Below are positions 38,053 through 45,850 of a DNA stretch of 64,000 nucleotides, piece after piece. The notes beneath the pieces are model-generated. The model saw only the letters and a program-made list of their open reading frames with translations, was not told where the DNA came from and did not search any database. Numbering within the stretch: the stretch's first letter is position 1; every line of letters starts with the position of its first letter. A program made the translations under genes and the position numbers. This DNA comes from Solitalea lacus. GTDB taxonomy: Bacteria > Bacteroidota > Bacteroidia > Sphingobacteriales > Sphingobacteriaceae. The stretch lies in assembly GCF_022014595.1 (NCBI RefSeq), contig NZ_CP091740.1, forward strand, positions 2,530,200-2,594,199, given 5' to 3'.

Positions 38053-39267
38053 ATGAACTACACTGAACTTACCAGGCAAATTGAAGATCATATAAAGCAA
38101 TCTTTTACAGAAAATATATCTCAAAAACTGCCGTATCACAATTTTGGCCATGTTGAAAAAGTGGCTAAAAATGTATTGTTAATGGCAGAATACTACCGGC
38201 TTAATGATAAAGACAAATTTATAGTAACTGCCTCAGCATGGTTTCATGATATTGGGTATTTAACTGGTTGTAACAACCATGAAGAGAAAGGAGCTGATGA
38301 AGCTACTGTTTTTTTAACAAAATATGGTATTGAAGCCAGCATAAATGAGGTTGTGACAAGCTGTATATTAGCAACTAAACTACCACAATCACCTAAAAAT
38401 TTACTTGAGCAAATAGTTTGTGATGCTGATTTATTTCACCTTGGAACAGACGACTTTAATGAGGGCAACAAATTAATGCGCCAAGAATATGAATTAAAAA
38501 GCGGGAAGAAAATTGGAAAAAATAAATGGCGAAAAAAGACCGTGACATTCATGCAGGAGCATCATTTTCAAACAGAATATTGCCAAACCAACCTAAATGC
38601 CAAAAAGGCTCAAAACCTTGCTGATTTAAAGCTGAAAATTAGTGAAGCCGAAAAGGAAGAAAGCCCTGATCTGTCCAAGGATATAAATGCGTTAAATCTT
38701 AATCCGATTCTTAATCAGGATAAAGAAAAAAAAGACAACCGCCCATCCCGAGGCATTGAAACCATGTTTAGAATCAGTTCCAATAATCACCAACGTTTAA
38801 GTGATATGGCTGATAATAAAGCCCATATTATGATTTCTACAACTGCAATAATCCTATCGGTTGTATTGAGTTTGCTGCTGCGAAAACTGGAGGACAATCC
38901 CTACTTAGTCTTCCCTACATTTCTTTTGCTGGTTATTTGCGTGATCACCTTGGTTTTCTCGATTTTAGCAACCCGTCCATCAATACCATCAGGTGTTTTT
39001 ACACAGGAAGATATCGATAAGAAAAAGGTTAACTTGTTGTTTTTTGGCAATTTTTATAGAATGAGTTTAGAAGATTATACCAAAGGTATGCTTGAAATGA
39101 TGGACAGTCGGGAATTTCTGTATGGCAGTCTTATTCGCGATTTATATTTTCAAGGGGTGGTTCTGGGGAGAAAATACCGCTTGCTTCGCCAGGCCTATAA
39201 TGTATTTATGTTTGGAATTACAACCTCTGTTCTGGCTTTTATTATTGCTTCGTTTACTAAAATGTAA
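38053..39267 (+). CDS. HD phosphohydrolase fused to a Pycsar-effector-like membrane domain (PycTM)
   Basis: 404 residues. Residues ~25-170 are an HD domain with H29, H33, H65-D66 (WFHDIGYL) and D124/D126 (CDADLFHLG), so the metal site looks intact. A charged linker (~170-240) follows. Residues ~245-404 match the PycTM/DUF5706 type: ISSNNHQRLSDMADNKAHIMIS, two helices (TTAIILSVVLSLLL and FPTFLLLVICVITLVFSIL), a cytoplasmic segment with FFGNFYRMSLEDY, and a final helix. In Pycsar defence, PycTM proteins respond to cCMP or cUMP made by a PycC cyclase and disrupt the membrane. No cyclase is nearby; HD-PycTM fusions also occur as ordinary chromosomal genes in Bacteroidota. Its stop is 10 bp before the next ATG. 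Confidence 0.85.
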   Translation: MNYTELTRQIEDHIKQSFTENISQKLPYHNFGHVEKVAKNVLLMAEYYRLNDKDKFIVTASAWFHDIGYLTGCNNHEEKGADEATVFLTKYGIEASINEVVTSCILATKLPQSPKNLLEQIVCDADLFHLGTDDFNEGNKLMRQEYELKSGKKIGKNKWRKKTVTFMQEHHFQTEYCQTNLNAKKAQNLADLKLKISEAEKEESPDLSKDINALNLNPILNQDKEKKDNRPSRGIETMFRISSNNHQRLSDMADNKAHIMISTTAIILSVVLSLLLRKLEDNPYLVFPTFLLLVICVITLVFSILATRPSIPSGVFTQEDIDKKKVNLLFFGNFYRMSLEDYTKGMLEMMDSREFLYGSLIRDLYFQGVVLGRKYRLLRQAYNVFMFGITTSVLAFIIASFTKM

Positions 39268-39277
39268 AATCCTCCAT

Positions 39278-40138
39278 ATGAAAAAAATATTGGCAATTGT
39301 TTGCTGCTTTTTTTGGGTGTTATTGGCCACTGCATGCAATATAGATGCAAAACAATATAATTCTCCAAAAGGATATGATTTAAATAAGCCTGAAAAGTTT
39401 AATCTGCCACAAAGCATGCTTGAAGTATCAGGAATTACATTCAATAACAATAATCCCGATACGATTTATGCTATTCAAGATGAGGAAGGTAAACTTTTTA
39501 AACTGAACTGGAAAATAAAGAAGCAGAAGCACTCCCGGTTTGGAGTTAATGGCGATTATGAAGATGTAGCCATATTGAATGAAACCGTTTTTATATTGAA
39601 AAGTAACGGTCAACTTTTTTCGTTCCCCCTCAAACAAGCTTGGAAGGAAGATATTGAACATGTTAAAGTATATAAAAAGCTAATCCCGAAAGCTGAATAC
39701 GAAGGTTTATTTGCTAATAATGCCAGCAATCAGTTATATGTTTTGGTGAAAAAATCACCTGGAAATAAAAAACAGAAACTTTTAACAGGCGAAATTTTAA
39801 CCTATGAGAAAACCCCCGATTCGCTGTATAAATCAGGAAACTTCGAAATAAAACCACCAACCGATAAACAATTAACTGTTAAGGCTAAAGAACGTATTAA
39901 ACCCACTGCACTTTCTAAACATCCTATTACTGGGGAATGGTACATACTTACTTCTGCCAACAAATTATTGATTTTAGCTGATGTAAATTGGAATATCACC
40001 CAGGTCTATCAACTTAATTCATCAATCTTTAATCAACCCGAAGGAATTACCTTTGACAGCAAGGGAACACTTTATATCTCAAACGAAGGAGACGAACTTA
40101 ATGAAGGAAATATACTTCGATTCGAATATCGCCCCTAA
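39278..40138 (+). CDS. SdiA-regulated-like lipoprotein (beta-propeller)
   Basis: 286 residues from ATG 39278, chosen because it begins a lipoprotein signal peptide (KKILAIVCCFFWVLLATAC, lipobox LATAC) 10 bp after the HD-PycTM gene; the open frame extends further back only inside that gene. Mature part: LPQSMLEVSGITF, TIYAIQDEEGKLFKLNW, GDYEDVAILNETVFILKSNG, IKPTALSKHPITGEWYILTS, NQPEGITFDSKGTLYISNEGD. This repeat pattern fits the SdiA-regulated family, predicted six-bladed propellers. Function unknown. Confidence 0.75.
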   Translation: MKKILAIVCCFFWVLLATACNIDAKQYNSPKGYDLNKPEKFNLPQSMLEVSGITFNNNNPDTIYAIQDEEGKLFKLNWKIKKQKHSRFGVNGDYEDVAILNETVFILKSNGQLFSFPLKQAWKEDIEHVKVYKKLIPKAEYEGLFANNASNQLYVLVKKSPGNKKQKLLTGEILTYEKTPDSLYKSGNFEIKPPTDKQLTVKAKERIKPTALSKHPITGEWYILTSANKLLILADVNWNITQVYQLNSSIFNQPEGITFDSKGTLYISNEGDELNEGNILRFEYRP

Positions 40139-40253
40139 TTTTTAGTAACTTAAGGGTAAATGCAAATATCCTCATAAACCAGATGAAGGCAACAATACTC
40201 AGTGCAGTAAAAAATCTACTTCCATCTACTCCGTAACCAACCTATGTGAACAG

Positions 40254-41021
40254 ATGGAAGGAGAGGAGGCCCTGCAATTAGAAGATTTCATAAGCAACGT
40301 TGCCACTCCATTGCTGCAGCGCTTAAAATTTACTCACCCATTGGCAAGTGATTCAATCGATACTTACTTTTTCAATTCTGATTACAATGATCCGGCACAC
40401 AAACACCGTAAATTTTTAGAACAATCAATGCAAACCATAAATATTGCTATAAATCAATATTTAGACCTATTTAGTAATGAATTACAACAAATTTACACTT
40501 GCTATTTTGAAAAATTCAGAACCGATGGGGTAGATTATGACATTTATATTGGCCAATTACTAGCGCCAGACAAACCTTTTGATTTGCTGTATGTTAAGAA
40601 TCTTCGTTTATGGCAATTAAAGTCAATGGCTGCAGTTGCAAAGCTTACTCACAGTTTATTGCCATTATTACCAATTCAACTGCAAACCACTCAGCTCATA
40701 TTTACTCATCCCAATACCATCGACATTTCATTCAGATATGATGAGCGAAGATTTGATGTTAAAGGTGCATACAACATCCGCTACCAGGTAATCAAGAAAA
40801 GAATTGATAAAGCTACTATCAAAAACACTGATGAGCACCTTACCCAAGTGGGCAAGATTGCCATTATCTACTTTAATCAAAAAGATGCAGATGAATACAT
40901 CCAGTTCATTCAATATCTTCAACAAGAAAATTTACATGAAGATGATATTGAAGAACTTGAACTTGAAAATTTACAAGGCATAAGTGGACTGAAAGCATTG
41001 CGGATATCGGTTAAACTTTAA
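40254..41021 (+). CDS. Protein of unknown function, resembles the C-terminal part of larger Bacteroidota proteins
   Basis: 255 residues, soluble, mixed alpha/beta, no signal peptide. Features: MEGEEALQLEDFISNVATPL at the start, an ITYFF-like middle with FEKFRTDGVDYDIYIGQLL, RRFDVKGAYNIRYQVIKKRID, KIAIIYFNQKDADEYIQFIQYLQ and LELENLQGISGLKALRISV at the end. From memory this resembles the C-terminal region of Bacteroidota GAF-domain proteins, which are much longer; low confidence. The frame stays open for ~35 codons upstream of the ATG (from 40149) without another start codon, as would be seen in a 5'-truncated gene. Confidence 0.55.
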   Translation: MEGEEALQLEDFISNVATPLLQRLKFTHPLASDSIDTYFFNSDYNDPAHKHRKFLEQSMQTINIAINQYLDLFSNELQQIYTCYFEKFRTDGVDYDIYIGQLLAPDKPFDLLYVKNLRLWQLKSMAAVAKLTHSLLPLLPIQLQTTQLIFTHPNTIDISFRYDERRFDVKGAYNIRYQVIKKRIDKATIKNTDEHLTQVGKIAIIYFNQKDADEYIQFIQYLQQENLHEDDIEELELENLQGISGLKALRISVKL

Positions 41022-41035
41022 CCCTGTATTGTTCC

Positions 41036-41566
41036 CTATTTCATTTTCTTAGTTCTGCTTTGATACTCCCCCCATTTCATTTTCTTGTAAAAATCACCAC
41101 CGAAATAGTTAAGAATTGGAATAAATTCATCAGCATTTACAAAACCTGGAACACTGGTTAGCATCTCCAAGCTTTCGTCCAGAAATACTGTATGCGGATA
41201 CGACATTTGACCATTCAACAGGTAAACTGCTAATTCATTAGATCTATAATCCCTCCGATAAACATATTCCTTTCCTTTAAACATCAATTTATCCTTGGTT
41301 TCAGCATCCAGCTTTACAGCATAATAGTTTTTGTTGATAATATTGATCACTGCTTCGTTTTGATAAGTTTTTTTATCCATTGTTTTACACCACCCACACC
41401 AATCTGTATAAATATCAATTAAAACTTTACGTGGATTTTTCTTTTGTAACGCTTCCAATTCTTGGATATTTAACCATTTAACCTCATTTTTTTGCTGACT
41501 GTAACAAAGTTTAGACATGACCAAAAAGATCAATACAGGTATCACAAAGTGCATTTTTTTATACAT
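41036..41566 (-). CDS. Secreted thioredoxin-like protein
   Basis: 176 residues from ATG 41566, chosen because it puts the signal peptide (HFVIPVLIFLVMSKLCYSQ) at the N-terminus; a frame-open extension to 41659 would overlap the candidate small RNA on the other strand. A thioredoxin fold with the redox pair in YTDWCGWCKTMDKKTY (CGWC), then AVKLDAETKDKL, and the cis-Pro region SYPHTVFLD. It is probably a periplasmic disulfide oxidoreductase or thiol-reducing protein. It converges with the preceding plus-strand gene, with 14 bp between stops. Confidence 0.83.
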   Translation of the reverse strand: MYKKMHFVIPVLIFLVMSKLCYSQQKNEVKWLNIQELEALQKKNPRKVLIDIYTDWCGWCKTMDKKTYQNEAVINIINKNYYAVKLDAETKDKLMFKGKEYVYRRDYRSNELAVYLLNGQMSYPHTVFLDESLEMLTSVPGFVNADEFIPILNYFGGDFYKKMKWGEYQSRTKKMK

Positions 41567-41623
41567 AACTAATATCATTTTAACTTTTTTTTGAAAATAT
41601 TTTAATAATATAAGAAATCTTTC

Positions 41624-41703
41624 TACTTTTGTAGTGCCCACCCAGGGCATGTTTTTCATAGGTAGATGTGGGGTCGATTAAGAGATTAATCGGCCCTTTT
41701 TTT
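41624..41703 (+). ncRNA. Candidate small RNA with -7 box and terminator
   Basis: TACTTTTG at 41624-41631 is an exact TAnnTTTG box. Just downstream, TGCCC-ACCCA-GGGCA (41635-41649) is a small hairpin. Then comes an 11-bp terminator stem GGGTCGATTAA / TTAATCGGCCC with a GAGA loop (41671-41696) and seven T. The unit would give an RNA of about 65-70 nt, without an ORF, between divergent genes. The 3' hairpin is unrelated to any plus-strand gene end, as the nearest ends 600 bp upstream. A matching -33 box is not evident. I recognise no known RNA class. It could also be an attenuated leader of ubiX. Confidence 0.45.
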
Positions 41704-41836
41704 ATGTCTACATTATAGCATTGTATATTCGACAACATAATTAGTTTATAAATAGATTTTTTTTGCTAACTATTATGATTGATTTCAAACATTTAATTCT
41801 CATAAAAACGAAATTAGAAATTTGGAAAAGCAATTT

Positions 41837-42400
41837 ATGAAACATAAAATTATCATAGCAATAACCGGTGCCAGTGGCTCAATATATGCAAAAGTTTTAT
41901 TGGACAAACTATCTCTACTTAGTAAGCAAATTGAAGATGTTGGGATTGTCATGTCTGATAACGCTAAGCAAGTTTGGGAGTTTGAGCTTGGCAATAAGTC
42001 TTATGAAGCTTATGATTTCAGATTTTATAATAAAAAGGATTTCATGGCTCCCTTTGCTTCCGGTTCAGCTCGTTTTAACACGATGATTATTACTCCATGT
42101 TCAATGGGTACCCTAGCACGCATTGCAACCGGTGTTTCAGATGATTTAATTACCAGAGCAGCGGATGTGATTCTAAAAGAACGCAGAAAATTGATTCTGG
42201 TTACTCGTGACACCCCTTTGAACCTCATCCATATCAACAATATGAAAACGGTTACAGAAGCGGGAGGAATTATTTGTCCGGCTAGCCCATCATTTTACAG
42301 CAGACCACAAACTCATGAAGAAATTGCCTTAACTGTAATTAACAGAGTAATTGATCTTGCTGGCCTTGAAAGTGATTCATACAGGTGGGGTAATCAATAA
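41837..42400 (+). CDS. ubiX: UbiX-family flavin prenyltransferase
   Basis: 187 residues from ATG 41837 (a TTG five codons upstream is in frame). It makes prenylated FMN, the cofactor of UbiD-type decarboxylases, from FMN and dimethylallyl phosphate. Motifs: IAITGASGSIYAKVLLDKL, an FMN-binding start; ITPCSMGTLARIATGVSDDLI (split); ERRKLILVTRDTPLNLIHINNM. No ubiD neighbour. Followed within 100 bp by mtaB, which has its own promoter box. Confidence 0.93.
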   Translation: MKHKIIIAITGASGSIYAKVLLDKLSLLSKQIEDVGIVMSDNAKQVWEFELGNKSYEAYDFRFYNKKDFMAPFASGSARFNTMIITPCSMGTLARIATGVSDDLITRAADVILKERRKLILVTRDTPLNLIHINNMKTVTEAGGIICPASPSFYSRPQTHEEIALTVINRVIDLAGLESDSYRWGNQ

Positions 42401-42483
42401 AACAATTTATTTTCAAATAATTACACCATAAACATCTCATTTTCAAATTGTAAAATTTACAATTTATCAAATTTAAAAATTCG

Positions 42484-42491
42484 TACCTTTG
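42484..42491 (+). promoter_or_regulatory. TAnnTTTG -7 box directly before mtaB
   Basis: TACCTTTG ends 7 nt before the mtaB ATG, so transcription should begin at or within a base or two of the start codon, implying a leaderless mRNA. Confidence 0.5.
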
Positions 42492-42498
42492 CGGCCTT

Positions 42499-43833
42499 AT
42501 GAATACCCCTAAAAAAGTTAGTTTTTATACCTTAGGATGCAAATTGAATTTCTCTGAAACTTCAACAATTGGCCGTTTGTTTACCGAAAACGGTTACAAG
42601 CAGGTTGAATTTCATGAGGGTGCCGATGTATATGTGATTAATACTTGTTCTGTAACAGAAAACGCCGACAAGAAATGCAAAAAGGTAGTAAAAGAAGCTT
42701 TAAAGTATTCTCCTAAAGCATATATTGTTATTATTGGCTGTTATGCACAGTTAAAACCAGCTGAAATAGCTGAAATTCCAGGTGTGGATTTGGTATTGGG
42801 GGCCGCTGAAAAATTCAGATTAATGGATTTCATCAATGACCTTACCAAAAAGCCAAAGGCTGAGATTCATAATCAACCCATTGCTGAAGCAAACACTTTT
42901 ATTTCATCTTATTCAATTGGCGACCGTACCCGTGCTTTCCTGAAAGTGCAGGATGGTTGCGATTATACTTGTTCATTTTGTACCATTCCACTGGCCCGAG
43001 GGGCCAGCCGGAGCGATACAGTTACTAATATTGTACAATCAGCCGCTTCTATTGCTGCCTCTGGTGTTAAAGAAATTGTTTTAACCGGCGTAAACATTGG
43101 TGATTATGGAAAAGGAGAACATGGCAACAAAAAACATGAGAACACATTTTTGGAGCTAGTTCAAGCATTAGATAAAGTTGAAGGAATTGAGAGAATTCGT
43201 ATTTCTTCAATAGAGCCTAATTTGCTAACCAATGAAATAATTGAGTTTGTTGCTCAGTCGGGTAAGTTTGTTCCGCATTTCCATATCCCATTACAATCAG
43301 GTAATAATAAAATTTTAGGGTTGATGCGACGCCGCTACAAACGTGAACTATATACTGAACGAGTAGCTAAAATCAAATCCTTAATGCCCGACTGTTGTAT
43401 CGGTGTTGATGTAATTGTTGGTTTTCCTGGCGAAACAAAAGAAGACTTTCTGGATACATACAACTTCTTAAACGAACTTGATATTTCATACCTACATGTC
43501 TTCACATATTCAGAACGTGAAAACACACCAGCAGCTGAATTTGACGATGTAGTAGGAGGCTCAGAACGAGCTGATCGAAGTAAAATGCTACATATTCTCT
43601 CTGAGAAAAAACGCCGATATTTTTACAAACAACACCTCAATAAAAACTTCCAGGTTCTATTCGAAGCGGATTGCAAGGAGGGCAAAATGCACGGCTTTAC
43701 GCGTAATTACATCAAGGTTTCTGTTAAATACGACCCTGTTTTAGTAAACGAACTAAAAGAAGTTCAGTTAATTTCTATCAATAATGAGGGTGATGTTGAC
43801 ATAAAAGAAGCAGAAGAAATATTGACTCATTAA
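42499..43833 (+). CDS. mtaB: tRNA (N6-threonylcarbamoyladenosine-37-C2) methylthiotransferase
   Basis: 444 residues. A radical-SAM methylthiotransferase converting t6A37 to ms2t6A37 in ANN-decoding tRNAs. UPF0004 domain with three Cys (LGCKLN, INTCSVTENADKKC, IIGCYAQ), radical-SAM motif CDYTCSFCTIP (CxxxCxxC), then GVKEIVLTGVNIGDYG and PHFHIPLQSGN, and a short TRAM-like end. The MtaB rather than MiaB or RimO call rests on the LGCKLNFSE start and the short C-terminus. It is probably leaderless. Confidence 0.92.
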   Translation: MNTPKKVSFYTLGCKLNFSETSTIGRLFTENGYKQVEFHEGADVYVINTCSVTENADKKCKKVVKEALKYSPKAYIVIIGCYAQLKPAEIAEIPGVDLVLGAAEKFRLMDFINDLTKKPKAEIHNQPIAEANTFISSYSIGDRTRAFLKVQDGCDYTCSFCTIPLARGASRSDTVTNIVQSAASIAASGVKEIVLTGVNIGDYGKGEHGNKKHENTFLELVQALDKVEGIERIRISSIEPNLLTNEIIEFVAQSGKFVPHFHIPLQSGNNKILGLMRRRYKRELYTERVAKIKSLMPDCCIGVDVIVGFPGETKEDFLDTYNFLNELDISYLHVFTYSERENTPAAEFDDVVGGSERADRSKMLHILSEKKRRYFYKQHLNKNFQVLFEADCKEGKMHGFTRNYIKVSVKYDPVLVNELKEVQLISINNEGDVDIKEAEEILTH

Positions 43834-43908
43834 TAGTATAGTCAAATATTGCTTTTTTCAATCAAATCTTACTAGCAAAACTAACCAACCTAAAACCAAT
43901 ATAAATTA

Positions 43909-44379
43909 ATGGCAAACGGACAACGCAGAAAACAAGCTTTGTCGCTCTCCAAAAAGTTACTTGAAAACAATGTCTTCCGCTTTCTAATTTCAGGAGGAAC
44001 ATCAACCGCAGTTGATATTGTAGTTTATTTTATTGTTTTCAACTTTATCCTTTACAAACAGCCTGTTGAATTTTTAGGTTCAATTGTAAGTGGGCATACA
44101 GCCGCTTTATGTATATCATTTTCTGCCGGCTTTATCACTAATTTTTTTATCAGCAAATATTTTGTTTTCAGTAATTCAAATCTGCAAACACGCATTCAGT
44201 TATTCAGGTATTTGATTGTTGCGTCCGTCAATTTCGGAGCCAACTACTTTTTACTGAAATTTTTTGTTGAGTTTTTAAACTGGTATCCAACACCTTCAAG
44301 AGCTTTAGCAGCTATGATAGTTGCTGTAATGAGTTTTTTATTAGGCAAATACTTCGCCTTCAAGGTTAAAACAGCATAA
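43909..44379 (+). CDS. GtrA-family membrane protein
   Basis: 156 residues, four membrane helices: VFRFLISGGTSTAVDIVVYFIVF at the start (the GtrA N-terminal signature FLxxGxxxT), SGHTAALCISFSAGFITNFFIS, FRYLIVASVNFGANYFLL and a last AAMIVAVMSFLLGKYFAFK. GtrA-like proteins are thought to flip polyprenyl-phosphate-linked sugars. It is 1 bp from the inositol-monophosphatase-family gene, so co-transcribed. Confidence 0.88.
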   Translation: MANGQRRKQALSLSKKLLENNVFRFLISGGTSTAVDIVVYFIVFNFILYKQPVEFLGSIVSGHTAALCISFSAGFITNFFISKYFVFSNSNLQTRIQLFRYLIVASVNFGANYFLLKFFVEFLNWYPTPSRALAAMIVAVMSFLLGKYFAFKVKTA

Positions 44380-44380
44380 T

Positions 44381-45172
44381 ATGATTGATTTAGAAAACAT
44401 CTTCTTAGCCGTAAAAGAAATTACATTAGAAACTGGTGCATTTATCCGAAATGAGCGTAAAAAGTTCAATGTTGATAAAATTGAATATAAAGGTTTAAAC
44501 AACCTGGTTTCTTACGTTGACAAAAAATCGGAAGAAATGCTGGTGGAAGCTTTGCAGACTATTTTACCAGAGGCTGGCTTTGTGACCGAAGAGGAAACCA
44601 TTAACAAGCATGGAGAAGTTTACAACTGGATAGTAGACCCATTAGATGGCACCACAAACTTCATCCACGGTATTCCGAACTACTCAATAAGCATTGCATT
44701 GCATGAAAACGACCAACCTGTTTTAGGAGTGGTATATGAAGTTAATCTGGATGAATTATTTTATTCTTGGAAAGGAGAGAAGGCTTACTTAAATGGAAAA
44801 GTAATCACAGTTTCCGCTAATAAAACACTTGGCGACTCACTATTAGCAACTGGTTTTCCGTACTACGACTTTGAAAAAGCGGAACAATACCTGCAAACCT
44901 TTAAAGAACTTATGCAACTAACTCACGGTCTGCGTAGAATAGGTTCTGCAGCTGTAGACTTAGCCTATGTCGCCTGCGGCCGTTTTGACGGATACTTTGA
45001 ATATAACCTAAACGCTTACGATGTGGCAGCTGGAGCTTACTTAGTTAAGCAGGCAGGAGGAACTATTACTAACTTTTCCGGTGGAAATGAATATATAAAT
45101 TCCAGAGAAATTATAGCTGGAAATGGTTATACTGGCAATGAAATATTAAAAATAGCCCAAAACCATTTTTAA
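44381..45172 (+). CDS. Inositol monophosphatase family protein
   Basis: 263 residues, a Li+-sensitive-type sugar phosphatase fold: FVTEEET (metal Glu), the signature WIVDPLDGTTNFIHGIPNYS, then GLRRIGSAAVDLAYVACGRFDGYFE (split) and YDVAAGAYLVKQAGG. Acts on inositol-1-phosphate or related sugar phosphates; SuhB-like. Start at 44381 is one base after the GtrA stop. A terminator follows. Confidence 0.93.
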   Translation: MIDLENIFLAVKEITLETGAFIRNERKKFNVDKIEYKGLNNLVSYVDKKSEEMLVEALQTILPEAGFVTEEETINKHGEVYNWIVDPLDGTTNFIHGIPNYSISIALHENDQPVLGVVYEVNLDELFYSWKGEKAYLNGKVITVSANKTLGDSLLATGFPYYDFEKAEQYLQTFKELMQLTHGLRRIGSAAVDLAYVACGRFDGYFEYNLNAYDVAAGAYLVKQAGGTITNFSGGNEYINSREIIAGNGYTGNEILKIAQNHF

Positions 45173-45220
45173 TAGTTAACACTAAAGACATCGCTTAAGT
45201 AAATAAATCTGACAAATTTT

Positions 45221-45266
45221 AAAAAGCTGTCACTTATGTTTGAAAAAACTAAGAGACAGCTTTTTT
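45221..45266 (+). terminator. Terminator after the inositol monophosphatase family gene
   Basis: AAAAAGCTGTC / GACAGCTTTTTT with an imperfect inner stem; a T run follows. Confidence 0.75.
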
Positions 45267-45364
45267 AATTTTTAAGTACATTTTTTAAATGCTAAATAAA
45301 AGTTATTTTCGAATCGTTTTTTATATTTTTTGATCAAGCCTACCTTAAGTAAACCATTTACTAA

Positions 45365-45814
45365 ATGAACAACCTATTTAATCAATCAGACGTTACCCAA
45401 ATTTTGGATCGAATTGAAAAACTGACACCAAAATCCAACAGACAATGGGGTAAAATGAATGTTGCTCAAATGTTAGCCCATTGTAATATGTCAATAGAAA
45501 CAGCTATGGGTCTGAATTTTGTAAAACAACCTTTTATTGGCAAAATCATAGGCTCTTTTCTGAAGTCTGTGGCTCTTGGAGAAAAACCGTTTGCTAAAAA
45601 CTCCCCAACCGACAAAAGCTATATCTTTCCTGACAATCTTACATTTAAGGCGGAAAAATCGAAAGCAATAGTATCAATCAAAAAGTTTTTTGAGGGAGGG
45701 CCTTCCCAATGCACTACTCATCCACATCCATTTTTTGGCAAATTTACTCCTGAAGAATGGGCGGTTTTCCAATGGAAACATCTCGATCATCATTTAAGAC
45801 AATTCGGAGTTTAA
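45365..45814 (+). CDS. DUF1569-family protein (DinB-like fold)
   Basis: 149 residues: IEKLTPKSNRQWGKMNVAQMLAHCNMSIE at the N-terminal side, with a His (AHC) and later HHLRQFGV, both typical DUF1569/DinB-like metal positions. A soluble helical bundle; function unknown, possibly a thiol-related metalloenzyme. Followed at 37 bp by the frameshifted methyltransferase. Confidence 0.8.
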   Translation: MNNLFNQSDVTQILDRIEKLTPKSNRQWGKMNVAQMLAHCNMSIETAMGLNFVKQPFIGKIIGSFLKSVALGEKPFAKNSPTDKSYIFPDNLTFKAEKSKAIVSIKKFFEGGPSQCTTHPHPFFGKFTPEEWAVFQWKHLDHHLRQFGV

Positions 45815-45850
45815 ATCCATTATTACTTCAATCAAAAAAGCAATATAGCA

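Noticed and set aside
39122-39277. Upstream extension of the SdiA-regulated-like lipoprotein inside the HD-PycTM gene
   Set aside because: This would overlap the upstream gene by ~145 bp and put the signal peptide internally. The ATG at 39278 gives a normal lipoprotein.
38053-40138. A complete Pycsar or CBASS operon
   Set aside because: No nucleotide cyclase gene is present near the PycTM protein, so a defence system is not supported as such.
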